A program made the position numbers and the translations under genes. Of a stretch of 53,118 bases of DNA, positions 24,948 through 36,780 are shown in pieces; the stretch's first letter is position 1; each line of letters starts with the position of its first letter. This DNA comes from Priapulus caudatus (taxonomy: Eukaryota; Priapulida; Priapulimorpha; Priapulimorphida; Priapulidae), in contig NW_014577186.1 of NCBI RefSeq assembly GCF_000485595.1, positions 17,691-70,808 on the forward strand. The letters run 5' to 3'. The notes under the pieces were generated by a model, which was not told where the DNA came from, searched no databases, and saw only the letters and a program-made list of their open reading frames with translations.

Positions 24948-25896
24948 CGTTCGATCTGACGTCGAACTGGAAGGATGCCCTTGGTGTGTTGATCAATCTG
25001 GGCTTCGAGCGTGTGCTGACTAGCGGTCAAGACACAAGTGCGCTGGACGGACTGCCCGTCATACGTGACATGGTGCAGCTGGCTGCTGACCGCATTCTTG
25101 TCATACCCGGTGAGATGCTTCTACGGAGTCGGAATACAAATTTTGTAGTTTTATCGTATTCTATGTCTCGGCCAATTCTTATTTTAAATTTTGCTGTTTT
25201 TTATGTAATCTATCGTCTATGTCGCTGCCAAATCTTGATAAAAAAATTCCCCTGTTTTCATGTACCTTATGTTCCATAGTGTAAAGCTATGCGCGCTGAC
25301 CGGGTTATGAACCAATTGTTTCACTGGTCACGTAACCAGCTGATTCCAGGTAGTGAAAGTGAAAGTTCTTGTTGCTGGGAAGAGTCGAGTAGACGTGCAT
25401 GTATGGTTAGCGTGTATTGTGACTACGTGAATAGTGAGACGAGTAAATCGCCATGTCTGAAAGCACATTTATGAGTTTATTATAATTATTTGTGCAATAA
25501 TGGCTTATGAGAATATGAGGACTGAGCTATTGAACAATGATGTCACTGCTAAATCTTAATACAAACTTTGTTATTTTACCTTAGTCTATACTTCCTAAAC
25601 CCAAATACAAATGTTATTGTTTTCTCATAATTAATGTGTCTGCCAAATCTAAATGTGAATTCCGTTGTTTTTCCGGTGCAGCTGGTGGCATATCCGAGCG
25701 CAACATAGAGCGTATTCTGGAGGGAAGCTGCACTACAGAGTTCCACTGCTCTGCGCGCAAGTCATTTGATTCCGCTATGATCTACCGTAACTCGCGTGTG
25801 TCGATGGGTGGCGCCATCTCTCTGCCAGAATACACACACAAGGTCACGGATGCGGTCAAGGTCAAGAGCATTAGGGACATTGCGCGGCATACGTGA
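24948..25896 (+). CDS. cutC: CutC exons 7-8, intact copy (copy 2)
   Basis: Exon 7 (24948-25109) begins in the phase required by exon 6 and encodes AFDLTSNWKDALGVLINL followed by GFERVLTSGQ and IRDMVQLAADRILVIP. Exon 8 (25682-25896) gives GGISERNIERILEGS, TEFHCSAR, SVSMGGAISL-like and VTDAVKVKSIRDIARHT, then TGA at 25894. Both exons are fully open and in phase, completing a 244-residue CutC with exons 1-6. Two family glycines differ (PGGGI reads PAGGI; EGSG reads EGSC), and copy 1 shares both changes. Position is wrong for a simple gene: PUSL1 exons 2-4 lie between this copy and CutC exon 6. Confidence 0.9.
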
Positions 25897-26933
25897 CGTG
25901 ACCCCCCTCATCCCACTCATCTAGCCGCCACAAAACCTCCATCCCCTCGATCTTAACACTGAAATTTGTCTGTAATATTTAGTTGTGCCCTCAACTTTTG
26001 ACTTTTATTTCCACCCTTCATCTTTTACTGAAAAGGTTTGAGATTTTGTAGGTTTAATGAAATATACGTATACCATTTACTGGTTTTGTCACACAAAATT
26101 CTTTATGATGGTAAGCAATACAACTTCTATCCATAAATAGAGGAAATATCCCAGCGACACTGGGAGAAGCAGTGTTCTCTACTATAATGTCCAGGTGGTG
26201 GGGGCCAGTGAATATACTAATCAGAATGTGAAACGGACTCTGCAATATAAGACTTTGTATGTTGTCTACAGTGTCGTTGTATAATTGTTGACGATTTTTT
26301 ATTAACATCAGTAGTTTACACTTTGCGTGAAGTCCGTGTACTATATGCACAACCTGCACAGGATTTGTAAAGCATAGTTTGTGTTGCCAGGTTCAGTAAG
26401 TGATTATATAGCAAGCATTCCAAGTCAGCTATTCCTGACATTGTGGTCAATTGCTCTATTTCATAATTCCAACCGTCTGGTTATTGACTGCTCAATCAAA
26501 TCGTTGGAATCTTAAATATAATTATATGCTATAGTATTTAAAGTTATGACATAAGCTGCTGTCAAATATTTTTAGGTGCTAATAAACGGAGTGCACGTTT
26601 ATTACTTTTATACATCTAATTATTATGCAATATTATAATTATTACAATAACAATTGTTACAATAATAATAGTTATGATTACCAATCATAAACTCTTTTCA
26701 CAATCATGAAAGTTGAAATCATTGACTGATTTCAGGAATCGATCGACAATAAAGACAGGATATGACTATAGCTTTCCGTTATTTCTATTAATATAGCACC
26801 ACTCGGTTCTGAGGTTGGTCGTTTTTACAATTACATAGACAATTCTACTGTCAAGAGATTTCACTGGTTGCATTCTGTGTTCTGATGATGCCCACGTCAA
26901 AATTCTTGTACGGATGACTCGAGACAATCGGCG

Positions 26934-27134
26934 ATGGATTCTCAAAATCTGCAGGAGAAAAGAATGAGTAGGATATTAGAATGCGTTCCCCTTTGTACAT
27001 TTAAACCTGTGTCAGCAGTACCTTCTATGGAACGGACACCTGTCAATAAAGTGACAGTTAGTTGGGTCTCGAGTGAAACCATAGACATTGAATGGAAACC
27101 TGTTGATTATGGACACCAGGGGCCCGTTGTCTGA
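26934..27134 (+). CDS. Small ORF, function not recognised
   Basis: A 66-codon ORF from ATG to TGA, with segments MDSQNLQEKRMSRILECV and SSETIDIEWKPVDYG. The corresponding ORF in copy 1 (10938-11222) starts at the same place but shifts frame and reads on to 94 codons. The tail has a faint fibronectin-III-like W...W.P pattern, too short to trust. No splice sites or partner exons were found; it may be chance or part of the CutC 3' region. Confidence 0.2.
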   Translation: MDSQNLQEKRMSRILECVPLCTFKPVSAVPSMERTPVNKVTVSWVSSETIDIEWKPVDYGHQGPVV

Positions 27135-28013
27135 AACCAGGAACTTCATCACAAGGCTGCTGATTGGATGAGAATCAATCACAAAATTCAAATTCATACA
27201 CATTTATTGTACATCACAGTAATTTATGCATATTATGATGGCTAACCACATATAAATAATATTTGATAAAAAACGACGTGGTCATGAATTAATTCTGCAC
27301 AACAAGACAAATTCTCACACTGTAACGCGAGACGCGAGAATCGTGGCAAGCGTGGAAAACCTTTAGAACAAGAGAACAAATGCCATACGCCATTTGTAAA
27401 TGTATTGTTAGCTCATCTGACATAGTCAGATGCAGCTTGTAGAATCGCATGATCGTCCGTCCGTGCATCCGTGCGTGCGTCCGTCCGTCAACAGTTGGGC
27501 ACAAATCTTAACCGCTCGACGTACGGTCACGATATTCGGGACGTGGGGGGGTAATCCGAAACGAGTTGGGATGTCGAAGCTGGGGGTCAAAGGTCAAAGG
27601 TCAAGAGGTGTAAAAGAAGGGGGAACATTCACTCCTTAACTTAAGGTATAGGGAGGAAATGCAGAATTGCGGCACAAATCTAAACGGCTCGACCTAGGCT
27701 CGTGATAGTCGGTGTATAGCATCATGGTAGGAAAAGCCATCACTGTGCCGAAATTGGAGGTCACAGGTCAATGGGCACAGGGCAGATTTTAGACATTTTC
27801 TGAGGACATGGTCTGACGGAGCGATTGAAAAACTTTTTTGTTTCAGCGGTGACCTATCATTTTTATGGCTTTATTGAAAGGACCATGAAATCTGCTTTCC
27901 ACTGACGTGCGAAGAGTAAGTGTCTGATAACCTTTTGACCCTCAAGAGGAGGGTTAAACATGGATTTGTTGACTGTTAACAATGGAGTGAACTGCTTTTG
28001 CTATTAGAGCCTC

Positions 28014-28073
28014 CTCCCCCCACCCTCCCCCGCCCCTTCCCCCACCCCTCCCCCGCCCCTTCCCCCACCCTCC
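28014..28073. repeat. C-rich tract, minus strand able to form a G-quadruplex (copy 2)
   Basis: Counterpart of 12050-12122, slightly shorter. It lies just after the end of the dispersed-repeat-C fragment and about 0.55 kb downstream of the PUSL1 stop at 28612. Confidence 0.6.
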
Positions 28074-28611
28074 ATCTGCGATAGTGGGCGTGTCCTAACA
28101 ATGATGTGTACGCAACTGCGTGTCTGCATATCTGCGCCTAACAAATGTGGTACTACGCACGACTGAAATTTTACGTTTATAATCGTAGCAACAGACCTCA
28201 GATGAGCCCAGACGCTCTGCGGCTCTTGTTTTGTTTTATTAGCGGTAGATAATTAATGATTTTGACGTGTTTTTCAAGAAAAACACACATTTTATTCATT
28301 ATTATAAAATATAATATCACTATAATTGTAATTTGTAGTGTAAATGTGTTATTTTCAACTTAATATTAAAGTTACGAGAGGGTCTGAGCTCTCGTAATGT
28401 TATGAGGATATTTGCGAGGATTTTTCGTTCTCGTAACCTTACGATGTTTCTGTCAACGGTTTACGAGTGGAAGTTAATGGTAAGACTAATGTTGCGACTA
28501 ATTTTGTTTCTGACAACGGCCCCCTGGGATTTATCTTGAGTCGCTGTTATTTAAGTGAAACCATCTCTATACTAATTTCCTCATAATGCTCAAACGTATG
28601 ACTTTAGCCAG

Positions 28612-29972
28612 TTAGCAATTCACCTGGTTCTCTGGGTAGATTTCCCCCTTTAAACTCGACAACAGAACGTCCGTAAAACTAGGGTACAAACGTTCCAATT
28701 CGCAACCATCTACAATGCTGGGTTGGTTTTTTACTAGGGATATTGCAATTCTTTGTTGTCCCACCTTAGTGTGTTACTGGGGCAAGTGCACACCTACCTT
28801 TTTCATCATAGTATATCTGTTTTAGGTACAGGCCACTAGGTGCCATGCACACAGCCTTTGAATGCCAATTTTGTGGATCGGGCTGCTCCAGCATGTATCT
28901 GACTTGATCAAGCGTCAGCCTCCCGCATCCCACGGCTACCATTGCTCCAAGCATTCTACGAATCTAAAAACCAGCAGGGCAAGCATATACATAAAATTGC
29001 GACACTATAGACTATTCACTATATCAGTTGAATGTAAGTTGGCGTACTGCCTATAAGACTGCTGCAGTCCTGCAACAAACATTCCTGCTGGCGCTTGTCC
29101 TACTGATACTGCAGCCATCGATGTTGTTGCTACTCCTACTAGTACTCCTGTTCTGCCACTGCTGTTTCCACTAATTACACATCTGAACTATAATTATTTG
29201 TTGATATGGTATAGTATGGTATATTTATAGTCTATAGTATGGATGTATGCTTTAAACTTATTGTATTGCTGCTATTGATATTTCTATGGCTACTGACTCT
29301 GTTTACATCGATCTCATGTATACTACTCGCCTGATGTCGAACAAAGCCAGTTCCGGTGCATAATACATTGATGAAGTTGTAAAGTGGAGCTACGCTGTCA
29401 TGTTCTCCTAGCATCGGTACACCCGGCACCACCTCCATCCTACAATATAGTCATCGCGTGTGATGCAAAGTCAACCCAGCTTTTTTTATTGTAAGCCTCG
29501 GTTAGTTTTATCATAGCTAACTAACTATAGTTACACTTCTCACCGTCGATACTGCTAGAACGAGAACTTGTGACACACAACACCCCACGCAACACATCGT
29601 TGGTAACTCATCCACGATGAAATAAGAACATGAAATAGTATAATTTTAGATGTTTTTTTGCAATATGCGAGATACTGTAATTAACTTAAAATTAATGGTC
29701 TATCCGGGTTTGTGCTCCTGCTTATATGGTAAATACATTTTAATTAACATCACAAGCATTTCAAAATATAAGCAGTGAATGAATAGCCTAAATTTGCTAA
29801 CACTTGTGTTACTTGTTGACATCTAATGATGACCTACTTGTGAATGGTCTTGACTGTAGGAGGTGCCGCATAACCTGGCCTGAGTTTGGAAGTTTTGCAG
29901 AATGTCGCGAAATCATGTTCGCCCTCAAATAATCTACCCGCTTCCTCGAATTGCTGCTGATCAAACGGAGCT
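28612..29972 (-). CDS. PUSL1: PUSL1-like exons 5-8, intact copy (copy 2)
   Basis: Exon 5 (29838-29972) encodes APFDQQQFEEAGRLFEGEHD followed by FATFCK, matching the PUSL1 HDFSAF region. Exon 6 (29331-29439) reads MEVVPGVPMLGEHDS and ends CTGTGFVRHQ before CAG|GCGAGT, a second GC donor. Exon 7 (28798-28963) gives IRRMLGAMVAVGCGRL and APSGLYLKQIYYDE, the classic TruA C-terminal motifs. Exon 8 (28612-28709) follows an 88-bp intron and adds DGCELERLYPSFTDVLL and more before TAA; it is the least certain exon. All phases agree with exon 4. The block is misplaced for the gene: it lies between exon 1 and exon 2. Confidence 0.85.
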
Positions 29973-30009
29973 CTGCCCAGAAGCAAACACAAAACCACAT
30001 ATTAATGGC

Positions 30010-31950
30010 ATACCTATTTGCCTGACGTAATTGTCAGGCAAGTCTAGCCGATCAGTGTTGCAATAGCGGCATTTATAAAAAACAAATTTTGGTCACAAAA
30101 TGCTGCAAACCCAATAGTTTTGAATGCACGTGTACAAAACACGCTTAAACTGAGTGAACCTGACCGATCTATCAACAACATCCAAAGGGTAGTGGTTATC
30201 TCGCTGAGATGGATAGGTTGATAAGCTACTATGCATTTGCAAATAGCCATTATTTTCGAAAATTGGCTGACAAATGTTCACAATGAGGAACCATCCATTC
30301 ATCCAGGTCCCCAGTGAGTACCTATAAAACTTACATTCAGACTAAAGGTCATTCCAACAGAACCATTCTTCTGGTCAGTTAGGTGCCAGTGATAAACCGC
30401 AGTGATATGCAATGATCCCGTATGAACTAGTAAGCATTTTAAACATGGGAAAAAAACAGGACTGAATTTACGTTCAAGGACTTTTCAAGGACATTTTATC
30501 GAAAATTCGAAGGACATTTTATCGAAAATTCAAGGACATTTTATCGGAATTCATACACAGAATAAAACATACCTGATTAATTTAATAATAACCCCATTCT
30601 TAATCATTGTCACCTCTAAAACTACCTGGATCACATTCAATAAACCCTTCTAAACACTGTCACTTCTACAACATACCTTGACGATCTGCAGCCCGGATAT
30701 ACGCGCGTAAAGCGCGAACAGCGCCACCTCGTGTGCCTCTTTGAAGACAATTTCGCTGCCCTGTATGTAAGAACTAACTACTCGAAGCCCTCTGGGTACT
30801 ACAGAAAGCCCGATAATGCGTCATTGAGCAGTTCTGGCGATTGCAGAAGCTTTCGACTCTGCAGTAGGGCGAGAATAAACCAATTGTCGTAATTGCAAAT
30901 TTTTTGGTTGGCGCGTTACGTTTTCGTCTAATAAAAGCGATTTCTCATTATTTATTATAACGCGCCTGAACTTATTCTCGTACAATATCGCGTCCCATAG
31001 ATGGCGCGACGAGGCTCTCTTCGAGGGATTTTCCAGAGAATTTTCCTTAGGACTGCCCCGCGGTGGAGAGTTTGACACGCTCACATAACTATAACTTTAG
31101 TGTAGCGAAAGATACTTGGCCGAGTTAAGGCCCGTCGAGTCTAGCTGGAGTCGTGACGTAGCCACCAGCCATCTTAGTTCTCCGCAGGCCTGACTGATTG
31201 ATGGAGTTTTACACTAGGAATTCCTTCGAGTTCGCGATAGTAAGATCGCAAGCGATATGCAATATGGAATTTGATATGTCCTCTGACCGCCGTGCCCGTG
31301 GCGACGCACGTCTGTCGAGCACGTGCTGGCGTCGCCGTGGAGTTTTACACGTAGCTAATCCTACAACACGCCGCAACACTGACACACAATATATATATGC
31401 ACATAACCGCGTCCGGCAGAGCGAGCGAGAGCGAGAGAGAGAGAGAGACAGACTCGCGGAGTGCGGAAAGAGAGAAAGATAGTGGGAGAACGGCAGATAA
31501 GGTACGAAAATACGGCAGGTGAGGTACGCCCATGTACTGTCCGAAAACTCGCGATGTTACGCTGCCCGCTATACGCATGTCGCGCGCCCGCCTTCCTTCG
31601 GCGCGGAATGCGTATACGCGGGGAGCTTACGCATAACATCCCGCGGCCGCGTGCGCCCAGTCCCGCGGAGTGCGCGGCCTTAACCGCTTTCGGCGGTCGG
31701 GGAACAACGCATCTTTTGCGCAAGCCATCTTGTATCGTCTCTCTCGGAATTTACTGACTGATTTGACTGACTTACTGTTATTTGAGATCATCATTTAACT
31801 GTCTATCGTGTCTATAGCTTTTTAAGCTAATTAACACTATTTTATGAGGTTGCCACATTAATGATTGTACAAAATTTCTTTTATTACAGGCAAGATTCTT
31901 CTAAAATTTCAAGGACATTTCATGAAATTTAAGGACTTCCCAATAGCATG
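30010..31950. other. Noncoding part of copy 2
   Basis: Counterpart of 14090-16250. It contains CAAGGACATTTTATCG repeats (30476-30545), GA-rich and GC-rich patches (31400-31700) and another CAAGGAC motif (31902-31945). No exon supported. Confidence 0.5.
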
Positions 31951-31953
31951 CTT

Positions 31954-32962
31954 ACGTTGGGCCAACGTTGGCATTTGGTTGCACGGTCACGCGTTGGCAT
32001 ATGACGTTGGGCCAACGTGTGGCCAACGTTGGCACGGTCATGGTTGGCATGTGGGTTGCAATATGACGTTTGGCCAACGTTGGCGTATGGTTGCATGGTC
32101 ACGGTTGGCAGGTGGTTGCTGCATGCCGTTGGGCCAACGTTGGCGTATGGTTGGCATGATGCCCTAGTTGGAAATGGTTGGCTGCCATGACGTTGGAGCC
32201 AACGTTGGCGTATGGTTGGCACAATGCTAGTTGGCCAGTCTTTGGCTACATAACGTTGGCCAACGTTGGCGTATGGTTGGCATGATGCTAGTTGGCAAAA
32301 TGGTGGCTGCATGACGTGGGCCAACGTTGGCATATGGTTGGCATGATGCTAGTTTGGCAGCTGGTTGGCTGTATGGACGTTGGACCAACGTTGGTGTATC
32401 GTGGCATGGTCACGGTTGGCAAGTGGTTGGCTGCATTAGGCGTTGGGCCAACGTTGGCATATGGTCGGCATGGTCACGTGGCAAACTGGTTGGCTGCATG
32501 ACGTTGGGCCAACGTTGCCGTATGGTCGGCATGGTCACGGTTGGCAAATGGTGTCTGCATGACGTTGGGCCAACGTTGTCGTATGGTCGGCATGGTCACG
32601 GTTGGCTGCATGACGTTGGGACAACGTTGGCGAATGGGTGGCATGGTCACGGTTGGCAAATGGTTGGCTGCATGACGTTGGGCCAACGTTGGTGTATGGT
32701 TGGCATGGTCATAGTTGGCGCAAGTGGTTGCGCTGCATGACGTTGGGCCAACGTTGGCGTGATAGGTTGGCATGGTCACCGTTGCAAATGGTTGGCTGCA
32801 TGACGTTGCGGCCACAGTTGGTGTATGGTTGGCATCGTCATGGTTGGCAAGTGGTGGCTGCATGACGTTGCGGCAACGTTGGTGTATGGTTGGCATGGTC
32901 ATGGTTGGCAAGTGGTTGGCTGCATGACGTTGGGCCAACGTTGCCGTATGATTGCATGATAC
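31954..32962 (+). repeat. ~61-bp satellite with palindromic core (copy 2)
   Basis: About 16 tandem units, more regular than in copy 1. Each has a GTTGGGCCAACGTTGGCGTA core and a TTGGCTGCATGACGTTGGG boundary. The palindrome CGTTGG(G)CCAACG recurs about every 60-62 bp. Confidence 0.88.
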
Positions 32963-35095
32963 TAGTTACAAAGAGTGCTCATTTTAATTATAGTTTACGG
33001 GTGCCGTGGCATGTTATAAATTGTTACAGGACATGCACCATAGTGCGCTACAACATTTGTGTTGCAGGGCATTACCTATAGCTAGATTAGTAACATATAT
33101 ATTGGTATTAACACATATGTTGGGTATGATTGGCATGATGCTATAAATTCAGAGATCGCAACCACTACGAATTATACTCTGCTATTTTATGCGCGAATTT
33201 CTGTTCTGCATTTATGACCACTACGCACCAGTTATGCATACAACTACGCAATTATTATTCACGATTCGAAAAAAATCTTTTTATATGATATTTCAGAGTG
33301 TTTTGTTTCGAGTTTACATTTGATATACACATGATTGAAAATAACACTACATGTATTTATCAGCAAATATTCAGGTGTGAACCTTCATTGTCATTTGGAG
33401 CTACCGTCCAGAATGCAGTGGAAATTGGCCATCTCGGAAATCAAAATTTTTCCCAGAGCGGAGCCCCGAACCCCTCTAGATACCTCGGGTCACTGCTGTC
33501 GACCACTCGGACTTACAGACGTCAGATATCCTTCAGCTACAGTTTGCTCGATAAAGTGGTATGGCATCTCTGTTATAGTTACAAAGGGTTCTTATTTTTA
33601 ATAATAGTTTACGGGGTTGACGTTGGCATGTTATAAATTGTTACAGCACAAAGGCACCATGGTGAACTACAACATTTACTGTTGCAGCGGCATTAACCTC
33701 ATAGCTAGATTCAGTAACATATATAGCTATATATATAGTATATATATATATACATTGCTAGTCTGCCTAGATCAATTAAAGACAAGACATCACTTTTAGC
33801 TGCTTACTACAGTTTTACGCTTGGCGCGATCATCAGCACAACTTTTAATGAATATTAAACATTGTATAATTCCATAACCTATAATAAACATGAATGACGC
33901 GATATTGGAGTTAAAAGTCGAACAACAATATACGAAGTCAGAACAATTCCGTTTAAATTATAGAGTCCTACTGACTTTGTAACATATGGCCAGGCACATC
34001 GTTTCCGCAGGTCAACGTACGCGAGCTATATAGTACTAGACTACTAGATACACATAATCAACTAGATAATAAAACAATAGCGCCTATTCATGTTTATATA
34101 GAGCTTATGGAAGCCATACCAGGTTTATTATTCATTAAAGTTGTCTGATGATCGACGCTAAGCTGTAAAACTTAGAGTAACAGCTAAAGTGATGTCTTGT
34201 GCTTTAATTATCTACAGACTTACAATATATTACGCTCTGCTTAACCTAATGCATGTGAGCACTTCTACCGCAGTGGTAGGACCCAAGCATCCAGACTTAG
34301 ATATATATTTATATATAATATATATATATATATGTGTGTGTGTTACTAATCTTTTATTACATACAACATACATATTACATACTTTTTTACTACATATATA
34401 TATTTTTGTCATTAATGGATGATAATATATATACTATACTATATTATTCAAATCAAAAAAGCAGTGCACACACACGCAAACCAAACGACACACATGGCGC
34501 GCACCGCGCGCGTGCATGACCATCTTTATATAAGGTGTGTGTGTTGTGGTCGTGCATGTGCGAAGAGTTATACCAGCGGGCCGTATACTACTAATATCTA
34601 CTTATACGACCGTAATATATGTATATAGCGTATCAAAGATTATCCATTGCGTAATGTGCATTAGGTATAAAATAATATGTATACGTAGTATGTATTATGT
34701 ATATGATTCGTATTCTGCCTCCGTGTGCGCCGCGGTTCGTGCCGTGTATCTGTCGCTATAGCTCTCTCAGTCTCCTCTGTCTAATCTATTTATCTTTCAC
34801 TCGCCTCTCCCACTCTCTCTCCCTCTGTTTCGCTCGTCGGCGCGACGCTCCACTCCCTCGATCTCTTCCCCTGCTCTTTCCTTGACCCTCTTTCGATTGT
34901 CCTCTCTCTCTCCTCTCTCTCATTAACTTTTGCCTCGCGCCTCTCGTCTCTCATTTGCTCTCTCCCTCGATCTCTCTCTCTCTCTCATTTGCTCTCGGCC
35001 TATCTACTCTCTCATTTGCTCTTCGCCCTCTTTCTCTCTCATTTGCTCTCATCCTCGATCCTCTTTCTCTCTCTCTTGCGTCTCCCGGTCTAAAA
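32963..35095. other. AT-rich then CT-rich noncoding end of copy 2
   Basis: TA microsatellites (33720-33750, 34310-34345) are followed by a CT-rich tandem tract (about 34755-35095) with a ~30-bp CTCTCATTTGCTCTCGCCC-like unit. No exon supported. Confidence 0.5.
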
Positions 35096-35450
35096 GAATC
35101 CCCAGGAGTATTTCTCTCACGGCGCAGCGCTCGGTCCCGCGTGTCTATGTTCAGTTGTGCCGTCCGTCGCGTGTAGGTGTGAACGTGTTGCGTAAACGTA
35201 CACTTACGACTGTAGAAAAAACACGTCAGCACATATAGCAAGGTTTCATTCCCCATCCCCTGTGCGTGCATGGTAATACAACGTACGAAACAAAGAATTT
35301 CCTCGTACCTACTAGCACCTGATCACTTGGTCAACAGGCTAATGACATCTGGTTAACTGGATGCGTTCGCTTTTGGTGATGCTTCCAAATCTGAGCAAGA
35401 TCAGAGATGAGTGTGTATATGGTCTGAGAGAAAAGCGCTCACTGTGGCAG

Positions 35451-35460
35451 NNNNNNNNNN
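35451..35460. other. Assembly gap (10 N)
   Basis: Ten Ns directly abut the right end of duplication copy 2. The fixed small size suggests a placeholder, not a measured gap. Confidence 0.99.
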
Positions 35461-36089
35461 AATATAGTATTAGTATTAATAATGTAGGCAATATAGCTAT
35501 TAATATTATTACTACCCTCTGATAATCTACAAATATAGTCCGGAGGTATACAATGGTAATTATAAGTTAAGGGAGAAGCAGTGGTCAGAAATTTTGAAAC
35601 CAGATTCTATAGAACCATGGGGAAAAACTCTTATCTTAGAGATGTAGAATTCTATCTCTCGAAGGGTTTGTGCACAGTGACATTCGTGCGGTAAGATTGT
35701 GTGTTGCAAAGAAGCATTTGGACGACATTTATATGTAGAGTTATTAGGTGATATGGAGTACACAAACACCACCGACTTGTGTTTTACCTATTTACCATGA
35801 TTTTTTTTTTAAACAGCCCAAGTGCATGCATGGGTTGGGCATGTATTCCTTCATTTCGCCAGAGAGCGCTCCCAGAAGGACGTATACAGTCTTACACGGG
35901 TTAGTGGCTACTCCCTACTAGTATTATTACTATTAGAACTGTAGACTATACAAATATAGTCTGCAACTTGTAAGCGATCAAGGATAGTTTGGTACCCCGC
36001 AAATGTGTTATCGCATGGGGCACCATATGTCCCAATTCTGGAGTGCAAAACTAGGCTTGAGCCGTAAGTTAACAACTAGGCCTATCATA

Positions 36090-36177
36090 GCTCTAGTACT
36101 ATAGCCCGCTTACATTAACTGGCGCTGGCGCCAGCGGCAGTTAATGTAAGCGGGCTATAGTACTACTACTAGAGCTA
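36090..36177. repeat. Palindromic foldback element with GCCCGCTTACATTAACTG arms
   Basis: 27-bp perfect arms (36095-36121 and 36138-36164, beginning AGTACTATAGCCCGC) extend outward with small gaps through GCTCTAG / CTAGAGC. A partial, diverged copy lies at the window end (52797-52846). No ORF. Confidence 0.75.
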
Positions 36178-36353
36178 GGCCTATCACTGACACTTATGTA
36201 TCAGTGGGTGAATAATGACAAATTTGTCATTATTCATTCACCTGTGCAGCAAGTATTGAACTACTTACGCTAGCATAATAGTTTTAATACTAAATATTAA
36301 TTATTATAATGCTAGTGTAGTAATGACTAGTCTAATATTGGCATTGGGGCCCC

Positions 36354-36486
36354 AAGGATAGAGAACATGGGTCCCAATAAAACCAATGTGCCTAAACCTA
36401 ACCCTAACCTATTATATTGATATAATATTATATTTATATTGATGTAAATGACATTGGTTTTATTGGGACCAATGTTCTCTATCCTT
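36354..36486. repeat. Hairpin with 36-bp arms and telomere-like loop
   Basis: The left arm 36354-36389 (AAGGATAGAGAACATGGGTC...) is the reverse complement of 36451-36486 with one mismatch. The loop contains CCTAACCCTAACCTA plus an AT-rich palindrome. Confidence 0.75.
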
Positions 36487-36512
36487 GAACAGGCATGGCC
36501 CTTGGCATTGGC

Positions 36513-36680
36513 ATCACTGGCAGCAAGATCAAGCCCGCGCGTACAGCACACACGCGGCGCCATTGACTATATATATACAACTGTTGTATATATATAGTTG
36601 TATATATAACTGTTGTATATATATAGTCAATGGCGCCGCGTGTGTGCTGTACGCGCGGGCTTGATCTTGCTGCCAGTGAT
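36513..36680. repeat. Hairpin with perfect 69-bp arms next to PUSL1 exon 1
   Basis: 36513-36581 is the exact reverse complement of 36612-36680. The arms contain CAAGCCCGCGCGTACAGCAC and end in a TA-rich run; the 30-bp loop repeats the GTTGTATATATATAG arm tip. It lies in PUSL1 intron 1, 48 bp from the exon 1 donor. Confidence 0.85.
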
Positions 36681-36727
36681 TGGCATTGGCATTACTGCGC
36701 ATTACATTAGCAACGCGTTTGACTTGC

Positions 36728-36780
36728 CAGTAATTTGTGCCTATATACGAGAAATATATGAGATAGCGAGCCATTTCCAT
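36728..36780 (-). CDS. PUSL1: PUSL1-like exon 1 (start codon), GC donor
   Basis: ATG at 36780 reads MEMARYLIYFSYIGTNY and then TG, the TruA N-terminal strand. The next bases are GCAAGT, so the intron uses a GC donor: TG|GCAAGT. Joining to exon 2 gives GTNYCGLQNQ without any frame break, which supports both the GC donor and the exon pairing. In this assembly the first intron runs to 23885 and contains the N gap and all of duplication copy 2, so its length is probably inflated. A 69-bp-arm hairpin lies about 50 bp downstream in the intron. Confidence 0.88.

Larger units (their letters stand above)
24613..35450 (+). repeat. Large ~11-kb direct duplication, copy 2
   Basis: Second copy of 8496-19655. 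Its left end is abrupt, inside the hAT-like element, and its right end is the N gap. All six gene exons in it (CutC 7-8, PUSL1 5-8) are open and in phase. It interrupts the natural exon order of PUSL1 and would place CutC exons 7-8 beyond PUSL1 exons 2-4. Confidence 0.93.
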
